Source: JANSWO01 sp964351875 (GTDB lineage: Bacteria; Pseudomonadota; Gammaproteobacteria; Pseudomonadales; Azotimanducaceae). Taken from it: 7,872 nt of DNA. Below the pieces are notes generated by a model. The model saw only the letters and a program-made list of their open reading frames with translations, was not told the origin of the DNA and searched no databases. Each line of letters opens with the position of its first letter. The stretch's first letter is position 1. Both the position numbers and the translations under genes were made by a program. Below, one piece after another: positions 1-5,082 of this stretch. The stretch spans positions 1 to 7,872 of the forward strand of contig CAYGQC010000175.1 in the NCBI GenBank assembly GCA_964351875.1. Direction: 5' to 3'.

Positions 1-1104
1 GCTAATGTCTGGCTTAAGTTTGAGAACGAACAGTTCACCTCGTCTTTCAAAGAGCGAGGTGCGCTGAATCGGCTTAGCCAGTTGAGCCAGGACGAACGCG
101 AGCGGGGAGTCATCGCGATGTCTGCGGGCAACCATGCTCAGGCGGTGGCGAGGCACGGCGAGCTTCTCGGCATACCTACGACGATCGTAATGCCACGAAC
201 GACCCCAAACGCCAAGGTCGAGGCAACCCGGGTCTTCGGTGCCGAGATCATCCTGCATGGCGTTCGCTTCGATGAAACACTGGCCTTCACAGAAGAGCTC
301 GCGAAGGAGCGGGCACTGACGCTCGTCCATCCGTTCGATGATCCGGCGGTTATCGCGGGCCAGGGCACGCTTGGTCTGGAGATTGCGGAGCAAGTCCCCC
401 AAGCCGACGTGGTGCTCGTCCCCATAGGCGGTGGCGGCATGATTTCCGGAACCGCGGTGGCGTTAGCTGATCGATTGCCGTCGGCACAGGTGATCGGCGT
501 GCAGGTCGAACGTTACAGTGCGATGTATGCCTCCTTCCACGGCCAGACTCGAGAGCTGCCAATGGGCGGTACCGTGGCGGAAGGCATCGCGGTGAAAGAG
601 CCCGGTGTGAACACAAGCCCGATTATTCGCAGCCTTGTACGTGACGTGCTGGTGGTTGGTGAAGACCGGGTCGAGCAGGCTATTTTCAGCTTGCTGGAGA
701 TCGAGAAGACGCTGGTTGAGGGGGCGGGTGCCGTGACACTGGCGGCACTCGCTGACAACCGGCAGCGCTTTGCGGGCAAGAATCTGGTGCTCGTACTCTC
801 TGGCGGTAACATCGACATGATGATTCTGTCGTCAGTGCTGCAGCGCGGCCTGGTACGCAGCCACCGGCTCGTTCGCCTGGCCGTTGAGATACCAGACATT
901 CCCGGTGGGCTTGCGGACCTCACTGCGTTATTGGCCGAGCTCGACAGCAATATCGTCGACATCGTGCACCAGCGCGCTTTTGGCGGCTCGTCGGTACGCG
1001 CAACGTTGGTTGAAGCAGTGCTGCAGATGCGCGGCGAGGAGCAGGTCGATCAGGTGATCGATGCGCTCAACAACAATGGCTACTCTGCGCGACTGGATCC
1101 GTAG
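1..1104 (+). CDS. ilvA: Threonine ammonia-lyase (threonine dehydratase) with C-terminal ACT domain, 5' end missing
   Basis: This is a PLP-dependent enzyme that deaminates L-threonine to 2-oxobutanoate and ammonia in the cytoplasm, the entry step to isoleucine synthesis or threonine breakdown. The frame is open from base 1, so the gene starts outside the window; the TTG at 82 is internal because family sequence precedes it. Counting from the first codon, TSSFKERGA at 13-21 carries the PLP lysine K17, SAGNHAQ at 41-47 is a conserved substrate/PLP loop, GGGGM at 143-147 is the glycine-rich phosphate-binding loop, and SGGN at 267-270 holds the serine that normally contacts the pyridine nitrogen. 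A single ACT-type regulatory domain covers about 291-362 (DIPGGLADLTALLAEL). The 367 residues seen fit a protein of about 400, so some 40 N-terminal residues are missing. One ACT domain suggests the short single-ACT class rather than the two-ACT biosynthetic IlvA; serine dehydratase activity is possible. The next gene follows after 39 bp. Confidence 0.93.
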   Translation, partial: ANVWLKFENEQFTSSFKERGALNRLSQLSQDERERGVIAMSAGNHAQAVARHGELLGIPTTIVMPRTTPNAKVEATRVFGAEIILHGVRFDETLAFTEELAKERALTLVHPFDDPAVIAGQGTLGLEIAEQVPQADVVLVPIGGGGMISGTAVALADRLPSAQVIGVQVERYSAMYASFHGQTRELPMGGTVAEGIAVKEPGVNTSPIIRSLVRDVLVVGEDRVEQAIFSLLEIEKTLVEGAGAVTLAALADNRQRFAGKNLVLVLSGGNIDMMILSSVLQRGLVRSHRLVRLAVEIPDIPGGLADLTALLAELDSNIVDIVHQRAFGGSSVRATLVEAVLQMRGEEQVDQVIDALNNNGYSARLDP

Positions 1105-1135
1105 GACGCTGTGTAGCCCGAATTCTAATGTGACT

Positions 1136-1139
1136 GGAG
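1136..1139 (+). promoter_or_regulatory. Shine-Dalgarno GGAG of the AhpD-like gene
   Basis: GGAG precedes two adjacent ATG codons at 1144 and 1147. The spacing is 4 nt to the first and 7 nt to the second, which favours the second slightly. The difference is a single methionine. Confidence 0.6.
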
Positions 1140-1143
1140 ACAA

Positions 1144-1704
1144 ATGATGCGATTGGACAAACCCAGAGTCGAACCGTTGCCAGAGGACCAGTGGAGTGAA
1201 GAGGCGGCTAAGATCATGGCGCCGATGATGGCCGATGGCCGCGACTACAACATTTTCAAAACGCTCGCCCATCACCCTGAGCTGTTTCGGCGCTGGCTTG
1301 TCTTTGCCAACCACATACTAGGCAAGTCAACGCTCGCGCTACGCGAGCGGGAACTCATCATTCTTCGCATCGGCTACCTGTGCCAATCGGGTTACGAGTG
1401 GAGCCAGCATGTTGAGATTGCCAGGGCGGGTGGCATGTCCGATGACGAAATCAGATTGTCCAAGACGGGCCCAGACACTCCCGGCATCAGCGCGCTCGAT
1501 AAGGCACTCCTGCAGGCCACCGATGAACTGCACAGCGATGCATTTGTCTCAGATGCTACCTACGCATCGCTCGCAGAGCATCTGGACACGCAGCAACTGA
1601 TGGACGTTGTCTTTACGGTAGGGCAGTACAACCTCGTATCCATGGCGTTGAACACACTGGGTGTACAACGTGATGACTTTCTGCCGGACTGGGATACGGT
1701 CTAG
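1144..1704 (+). CDS. Carboxymuconolactone decarboxylase / AhpD-like family protein
   Basis: This 186-residue, mostly helical cytoplasmic protein belongs to the carboxymuconolactone decarboxylase-like fold (AhpD superfamily). The core is residues 64-98: LRERELIILRIG, then C80-x-S-G-Y-E85-W86-x-x-H89 and EIARAGGMSDDEI, the usual pattern of the single-cysteine 'YEW..H' branch. AhpD proper has a CxxC pair; only C80 is present here, so a classical two-cysteine peroxidase cycle is unlikely. Members are variously annotated as decarboxylases, hydrolases or peroxidase-related proteins, and the substrate cannot be read from sequence. The gene lies 39 bp after the threonine ammonia-lyase on the same strand, so co-transcription is likely. 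GGAG at 1136-1139 is 4 nt from the first ATG and 7 nt from the second (1147); the second is better spaced, so the protein may start one residue later. Family assignment is firm, function is not. Confidence 0.88.
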   Translation: MMRLDKPRVEPLPEDQWSEEAAKIMAPMMADGRDYNIFKTLAHHPELFRRWLVFANHILGKSTLALRERELIILRIGYLCQSGYEWSQHVEIARAGGMSDDEIRLSKTGPDTPGISALDKALLQATDELHSDAFVSDATYASLAEHLDTQQLMDVVFTVGQYNLVSMALNTLGVQRDDFLPDWDTV

Positions 1705-1817
1705 CCTCGGCTGGTTAGCGCGGTAGCGGCTTGGGCCGGCTTTCAGGTTCCGACACTGGCACTTTTCGCTTGTCGCTGCCGTTAGGCTAGCGGGGACTAC
1801 CGCTCGTCGGTGACGGT

Positions 1818-1844
1818 TTGACAGATTCAGCGTCACTGTAGATT
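1818..1844 (+). promoter_or_regulatory. Candidate sigma-70 promoter of queF
   Basis: A perfect TTGACA (-35) lies at 1818-1823. The best nearby -10 is TAGATT at 1839-1844 (4 of 6 matches), with a short 15-nt spacer. Transcription would begin near 1850-1853, almost on the GTG start at 1854, giving a leaderless or nearly leaderless mRNA. The -35 is convincing, the -10 is weak. An alternative TGTAAT at 1847-1852 is a better -10 hexamer but is 23 nt from the -35. Confidence 0.4.
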
Positions 1845-1853
1845 GATGTAATT

Positions 1854-2702
1854 GTGAACACTCAAGACCTCCACAACTCGCTCGAGAACTCAGCGGAAAA
1901 CTCGCCGCTAGGGCGCGAAGTTGCCTATCCGTCTACGTATACGCCGTCCTTGCTGCACAGTATTCCCCGCGCTCAATCCCGCGAGCCGCTCGGGATTCGA
2001 GAGCCGCTGCCTTTTGTCGGTGAGGATCTATGGCATGCATTCGAGCTCTCCTGGCTTAACGCTCGGGGCAAGCCAGAGGTGGCAAACCTGCGCATCCAGG
2101 TGCCGTGCAGCTCGCCTTGCATTGTTGAGAGCAAGAGTTTGAAGCTGTATCTCAATTCCTTTTGTCAGACGCCTTTTCGATCGCGCAGCGATGTTCAGAA
2201 CACGATTGCGTCGGATCTATCCGTTGGCTTTCGCGCTCCAGTACTGGTCACTCTTCTTCATCTGGATCAATTGCCGAAAGCGCCCGGATTTCCCGGTACC
2301 TGCCTGGATGATCTCGACGTCGCGTGTGAGGACTACGAGGTTGACTGCGAGCTGCTCACCTGCGAAGACAGCGAAGTGCAAGTGAATGAAACCCTGTACA
2401 CACACCTGTTTCGCAGCCTGTGTCCGGTGACCGGACAGCCCGATTGGGCCGGGGTCATGATCCAGTATCGTGGCGTTCCCATTGAGCGGGCATCGCTGCT
2501 TCGATATCTCGTGTCATATCGTCAGCACGCCGCATTTCATGAGACGACGGTCGAGCAGATTTTTGCCGATGTCGTTCACCGCTGTGCGCCGGAGGAGCTG
2601 ACGGTGTACGCGCGCTTTCTGCGCCGCGGCGGTCTCGATATCAACCCGCTTCGCTCCACGCAACTTGACGCCGCGCCGAACGTTGCTGACCCACGGCAGT
2701 AG
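1854..2702 (+). CDS. queF: NADPH-dependent 7-cyano-7-deazaguanine reductase (preQ0 reductase), long form
   Basis: QueF reduces the nitrile of preQ0 to the aminomethyl group of preQ1 with two NADPH in the queuosine tRNA-modification pathway. The 282-residue product has the same length and order as E. coli QueF: an N-terminal half with IPRAQSREPLGI and ELSWLNARGKP, the QueF signature ESKSLKLYLNSF at 92-103, then RSLCPVTGQPDW with the thioimide-forming nucleophile C190 and general acid D197, FHE at 228-230 for substrate binding, and YARFLRRGGLDINPLRS near the end. All expected catalytic residues are present. The start is forced: an in-frame TAG lies at 1839-1841 and GTG 1854 is the only standard start before the conserved region. 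No Shine-Dalgarno is visible. TAG codons at 2700, 2706 and 2709 are all in frame. It sits 149 bp behind the AhpD-like gene and probably has its own promoter. I saw no preQ1 riboswitch upstream. Confidence 0.97.
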   Translation: MNTQDLHNSLENSAENSPLGREVAYPSTYTPSLLHSIPRAQSREPLGIREPLPFVGEDLWHAFELSWLNARGKPEVANLRIQVPCSSPCIVESKSLKLYLNSFCQTPFRSRSDVQNTIASDLSVGFRAPVLVTLLHLDQLPKAPGFPGTCLDDLDVACEDYEVDCELLTCEDSEVQVNETLYTHLFRSLCPVTGQPDWAGVMIQYRGVPIERASLLRYLVSYRQHAAFHETTVEQIFADVVHRCAPEELTVYARFLRRGGLDINPLRSTQLDAAPNVADPRQ

Positions 2703-2815
2703 CTGTAGTAGCTCAGGTGTGACTTGACGGACGGGATGAACTGATCTCGAAAACGGACGTTGACGGATACAGGTCGGCGATGCGTGCTTTGTGCCCAAAC
2801 CTGCCGGCACATACT

Positions 2816-2846
2816 AAGTCGGTGAAAGCCCGCTTAGGACCGACTT
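2816..2846. terminator. Inverted repeat in the convergent gap (possible terminator)
   Basis: AAGTCGGT at 2816-2823 pairs perfectly with ACCGACTT at 2839-2846, leaving a 15-nt loop. It lies between the convergent ends of queF (2702) and the leftward secreted-protein gene (2859), 12 bp past the stop of the latter. That is a typical place for a terminator on the minus strand. Neither side has a clear T-run, so intrinsic termination is uncertain. Confidence 0.35.
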
Positions 2847-2858
2847 CCTGGCAGATGC

Positions 2859-3221
2859 TCAGTCTATGGCTTGCCAAAGAGAGCCACCATCGCAGGTCAT
2901 GTTCTCTTGGAATTTTGCGGGCCAATCTGAAGCGCGGAACCACGTTGAGACTTTAGCGAGATCCGCGAAGTCTTTGAATGATCCGTACCAAAAGAAACTG
3001 CGATTGCCGGTGTCAGCGTAAATTGGGAACAGCACTTTAAGATTGTAAGTTTCAAGTCCCGCAGCTTTAGCAGCGGCTTCGTATTCTGTTTTGAAGGCAA
3101 CTATATCGGCACGAGTCTTGCCGTCGTTTAAGGTGCATTCAAAATAATTCTCCATGTCTGCCTTTGCGCCAGATGTGGCGAACAACAAGCCGAACACGGC
3201 CGCGGTGAATAATCGTGCCAT
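2859..3221 (-). CDS. Small secreted (periplasmic) protein of unknown family
   Basis: I do not recognise this family. The 120-residue product begins MARLFTAAVFGLLFATSGAKA, a good Sec signal peptide with an AKA cleavage site after residue 21, leaving about 99 mature residues. The mature part has two cysteines (C29 in FECTLNDG, C110 in MTCDGG), which could form a disulfide linking the ends of the domain. It is rich in aromatics: NLKVLFPIYAD (60-70), SFFWYGSFKDFADLAKVSTWF (75-95) and a WQAI end. Alternating strand/helix character suggests a small alpha-beta fold. The start at 3221 is chosen because the signal peptide begins there and GGGGAG (3236-3231) precedes it by 9 nt. An in-frame start at 3272 would add 17 hydrophilic residues before the signal peptide and would lie upstream of the likely -10. 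The gene is transcribed alone, convergent with queF. No function is assigned. Confidence 0.85.
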   Translation of the reverse strand: MARLFTAAVFGLLFATSGAKADMENYFECTLNDGKTRADIVAFKTEYEAAAKAAGLETYNLKVLFPIYADTGNRSFFWYGSFKDFADLAKVSTWFRASDWPAKFQENMTCDGGSLWQAID

Positions 3222-3230
3222 TTGCTTTTT

Positions 3231-3236
3231 CTCCCC
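3231..3236 (-). promoter_or_regulatory. Shine-Dalgarno GGGGAG setting the start of the secreted protein
   Basis: On the minus strand GGGGAG lies 9 nt before the ATG at 3221. It decides in favour of the start that opens directly with the signal peptide over the longer frame from 3272. Confidence 0.7.
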
Positions 3237-3258
3237 AGATGTTGTGCTCCCGTTTCGG

Positions 3259-3264
3259 ACTATA
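3259..3264 (-). promoter_or_regulatory. Candidate -10 box (TATAGT) of the secreted-protein gene
   Basis: Read on the minus strand, TATAGT matches five of six -10 positions and would give a leader of about 30 nt carrying the Shine-Dalgarno. No good -35 is seen at the right distance. The box begins a longer string, ATAGTCCGAAA, that recurs upstream of the di-haem peroxidase gene. The rest of the roughly 280-bp gap up to 3501 shows only a weak hairpin (CTGAC/GTCAG near 3433-3449) and no supportable gene. Confidence 0.4.
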
Positions 3265-3501
3265 CCCAGCACCTGCCAATCAAGGAAGGCTGAACGAGTT
3301 TGTTTCGTTTTCCTCGAAACCGAACATTGAAGCCGTGGTACTCGACAGTCCGTTCCTTGCCGGTTCCTGTCTAAGGAAAACTCCAGATATTGGCCTAGTT
3401 AACGTCGGCTTTTAGGCTTGGGTTCGATGGGTCTGACTTCGCTTGTCAGGTCACTTCTGCGTCTTCACGATTAGCTCGATTTTGACGCACGGAAACTCAC
3501 G

Positions 3502-4236
3502 TTAGTCGCCTCGTCCGGGCAGCAGCCAGCTTCGCAGCCACTGCCAGGACGATTTGGAACCATGTACGTAGCGCTCGATCGCGTCCGTTTGCTCCCGCAC
3601 CGCTTCGTGGTCGGCGAGCAGGTCCTGACGGCGGGTGATGGGACGCTGTGGATCCAGGCGTTTAACCTCGGCTGCGGGATTACCAGCAACGACGGAGTTC
3701 TCGGCGACGTCGCGGGTGACTACGGCGCCTGCGCCAACCACCGCGTTGCGCCCGATGTGCACGCCTTTGCAGATGGTGGCTCCATCGCCCACCCAGACAT
3801 TGTCCTCGAGAGTGACCGGCGCAGACGCTCCGATCACTTCTGTTCGATCGTAGAGACCGTGCCAGTCTGCGTCGGTGATGTAGACACCTGCAGCCAGCAT
3901 GCAGTTGTCTGAAATCGTCACTTTGCAACCTGAGTCGATGCGAACACCCGGACACAGCAGCACAAAATCACCGATTGAAATCTCGCCCTGCCGTTCGCCG
4001 GCATCCCCATGCAGGGCCCAGGTTGTGAGGCTGACAGGCCTGTCCGCGCCGGCGATTACATGCGCACATCTCCCCAGGCTTATCGCTCGCCCGCTTATCC
4101 GTACGTGCCAGGGTTGCATCATCTGGCTGTGAGGCCCGAGGCCGTCGAGCTGGGGTGCGATCCGGTATCGAACCCAGGCGGATTCGATGCGTCTATGCAG
4201 ACGTTTGGCCCAAAGCGGTCGCTGGTCCTGGCGCAA
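3502..4236 (-). CDS. Hexapeptide-repeat (left-handed beta-helix) O-acetyltransferase-like protein
   Basis: This 244-residue protein belongs to the LacA/WbbJ/CatB type of acyl-CoA transferases, which acetylate sugars or other small acceptors. From about 85 to 190 it shows imperfect hexapeptide repeats (ISIGDF, VTISDN, VTLEDNVWVGDGATICKGVHIGRNAVVGAGAVVTRDV) and ends with the family signature VVAGNPAAEVKRL (182-194). H126 in TDADWHGLYDR is the likely catalytic histidine. An N-terminal helical, arginine-rich segment (about 1-60) and a charged C-terminal tail (195-244) flank the helix domain. No signal peptide or membrane segment is present, so it acts in the cytoplasm, plausibly on a lipopolysaccharide or capsule precursor, but no glycosyltransferases are nearby to support that. 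The chosen start is TTG 4236, with AGGAG 6 nt upstream. The frame stays open to 4383, and a CTG at 4341 with AGGA upstream could add 35 residues. It is divergent from the coiled-coil gene. Confidence 0.85.
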   Translation of the reverse strand: MRQDQRPLWAKRLHRRIESAWVRYRIAPQLDGLGPHSQMMQPWHVRISGRAISLGRCAHVIAGADRPVSLTTWALHGDAGERQGEISIGDFVLLCPGVRIDSGCKVTISDNCMLAAGVYITDADWHGLYDRTEVIGASAPVTLEDNVWVGDGATICKGVHIGRNAVVGAGAVVTRDVAENSVVAGNPAAEVKRLDPQRPITRRQDLLADHEAVREQTDAIERYVHGSKSSWQWLRSWLLPGRGD

Positions 4237-4242
4237 GTAAAT

Positions 4243-4247
4243 CTCCT
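4243..4247 (-). promoter_or_regulatory. Shine-Dalgarno AGGAG supporting a TTG start
   Basis: On the minus strand AGGAG is separated by six bases (ATTTAC) from TTG at 4236. No ATG, GTG or other TTG occurs in the open frame upstream, so this site is the main argument for the annotated start of the acetyltransferase. Confidence 0.6.
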
Positions 4248-4349
4248 GACGTGTGATCTCGCTGGCTCGCGGTTTCGCTGCAGGCCGAGGGAGTCTCTCG
4301 ACAGCGCTGGGCAGACGATAATCAGTCAGAGGCCCCCGCAGATCTTTCC

Positions 4350-4355
4350 TATACT
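4350..4355 (+). promoter_or_regulatory. Candidate -10 box (TATACT) for the coiled-coil gene
   Basis: TATACT matches five of six -10 positions and lies in the divergent gap, giving a leader of about 75 nt before the ATG at 4437. No convincing -35 is seen 16-18 nt upstream, so this is tentative. Confidence 0.25.
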
Positions 4356-4423
4356 TTAACGGGTTTGCCCGAATTGTCCGCCATCAGGGCATCGATGGTT
4401 CTTTCGAGGCGAGTTATTCAATT

Positions 4424-4428
4424 GGGAG
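4424..4428 (+). promoter_or_regulatory. Shine-Dalgarno GGGAG of the coiled-coil gene
   Basis: GGGAG ends 8 nt before ATG 4437. It supports this start over the in-frame TTG at 4365, which has no such site. A second ATG at 4443 would remove only two residues. Confidence 0.65.
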
Positions 4429-4436
4429 TGTCTGCC

Positions 4437-4868
4437 ATGCCGATGGAAGGCTGGATAGTGTTAGGGCTGAGCCAGGCAACGCTGGTTTCCGTGCTGGCGG
4501 CGTTTTTCTTCTGGCGCCGATCGCGACCGCTCGCGGCAGAGATCACGGTGTTGAAAGGCAATGTTGGCAGTGCTAAAGAAGCCTTGGCGAAAGCGCGTGA
4601 TCAACTCAAAAGCGCTGCTTCCGCTCTAGCCTCGGACACCTCGGATTCACTCGAGCTGGAGCTGCGCCAGTGTCGCACTGAGCTTGAGGCGCTCAAAACT
4701 CATGCAGCTCAACTAGAAGCCTCAAAGTCCGGTGGTGATGAGTCCGAATTGAAGTCGCTGTTGCAGCAATTCACCCAGGACTCACGCGACATGCTGGCTT
4801 GCATCGCCAGGCTGGAAGCCGAGAACAAAACGCTCGAGGACAAGGTGGCTGAGCTGAGCGGCGAGTAG
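4437..4868 (+). CDS. Membrane-anchored coiled-coil protein of unknown function
   Basis: The 143-residue product has a single N-terminal membrane segment at about residues 6-26 (WIVLGLSQATLVSVLAAFFFW), followed by WRRSR, which by the positive-inside rule places the rest in the cytoplasm. The remainder is highly charged and helical with heptad-like leucine spacing: about 32-66, 72-94 and 103-141 (ELKSLLQQF..., CIARLEAENKTLEDKVAEL). Breaks occur at ALASDTSD and ASKSGGDES. It has two cysteines, in RQCRTELEAL and LACIARLEAE, and no enzymatic motif. The architecture resembles short bacterial scaffold or YhcB-like membrane coiled coils, but similarity is only of type and I do not assign a family. 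Start 4437 follows from GGGAG and from the signal-anchor opening directly after it. The gene stands alone between divergent and convergent neighbours. Confidence 0.72.
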   Translation: MPMEGWIVLGLSQATLVSVLAAFFFWRRSRPLAAEITVLKGNVGSAKEALAKARDQLKSAASALASDTSDSLELELRQCRTELEALKTHAAQLEASKSGGDESELKSLLQQFTQDSRDMLACIARLEAENKTLEDKVAELSGE

Positions 4869-4926
4869 AGATTTAACTGTCTAGTCTCGTGCAGGAATCA
4901 AGCGTCAGCTTTGCGGCTCGAACGTA

Positions 4927-4941
4927 CGCCCTGTTCGGGCG
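4927..4941. terminator. Small GC-rich hairpin downstream of the coiled-coil gene
   Basis: CGCCC at 4927-4931 pairs with GGGCG at 4937-4941 around a five-base loop, 58 bp past the stop of the coiled-coil gene. There is no T-run after it, so termination is only a possibility. Confidence 0.25.
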
Positions 4942-4975
4942 GTGAGCTTTCGTGTCAGGCGACAATTGGGTCTTC

Positions 4976-5014
4976 GCTGAACGCGTCAATTTGCTGAACG
5001 CGTCAATTTGCTGA
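4976..5014. repeat. 17-bp tandem direct repeat, 2.3 copies
   Basis: The unit GCTGAACGCGTCAATTT occurs exactly at 4976-4992 and 4993-5009, followed by the partial GCTGA at 5010-5014. Each full unit contains the palindrome ACGCGT. The repeat sits in the convergent gap and its last partial copy overlaps the left end of a long hairpin. Confidence 0.9.
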
Positions 5015-5053
5015 CCAAGGTGATCGACGACACTGTCGACGATCACCTTGGTC
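5013..5053. terminator. Long hairpin between convergent genes (likely bidirectional terminator)
   Basis: Bases 5013-5026 pair perfectly with 5040-5053 (14 bp, beginning GACCAAGGTGATCG). After one A-A mismatch, 5028-5031 pairs with 5035-5038 around a three-base loop. It lies 30 bp beyond the stop of the leftward peroxidase gene (5083) and 145 bp beyond that of the rightward coiled-coil gene. A symmetrical hairpin there would serve both strands. No U-tract follows on either side, so it may act as an RNA-end stabiliser or a protein site instead. The hairpin is certain; its role is inferred. Confidence 0.6.
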
Positions 5054-5082
5054 TGTGGCAGTTGATCGCAGCCCGGTTTTAC

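Noticed and set aside
1705..1804. Terminator after the AhpD-like gene
   Set aside because: The candidate stems (CTAGCC/GGTTAG at 1701-1718 and AGCGG/CCGCT at 1789-1804) are short and have no T-run, so they are too weak to annotate.
1705..1853. Possible preQ1 riboswitch before queF
   Set aside because: No preQ1-I or preQ1-II type stem-loop with an A-rich tail is visible; only short imperfect hairpins (for example AGCGG/CCGCT at 1789-1804) occur, and queF-class genes often lack a riboswitch in gammaproteobacteria.
3222..3272. N-terminal extension of the secreted protein from 3272 (17 extra residues)
   Set aside because: The added residues are hydrophilic, precede a complete signal peptide, have no good ribosome site and would overlap the likely -10. 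The ATG at 3221 has GGGGAG at correct spacing.
3410..3445. Possible tRNA T-arm (GGGTTCGAT) in the gap between the two leftward genes
   Set aside because: The flanking bases do not form the T-stem, and no acceptor, D or anticodon arms can be drawn around it.
3562..3912. Rightward open frame of 116 codons inside the acetyltransferase
   Set aside because: It is fully antisense to a gene with clear hexapeptide repeats and has no recognisable protein features.
4009..4359. Rightward open frame of 116 codons over the acetyltransferase start
   Set aside because: It is antisense to the N-terminal coding part, has no family features and no ribosome site that I could see.
4365..4436. N-terminal extension of the coiled-coil protein from a TTG at 4365
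   Set aside because: No Shine-Dalgarno precedes the TTG, whereas ATG 4437 has GGGAG 8 nt upstream and opens directly into the membrane anchor.
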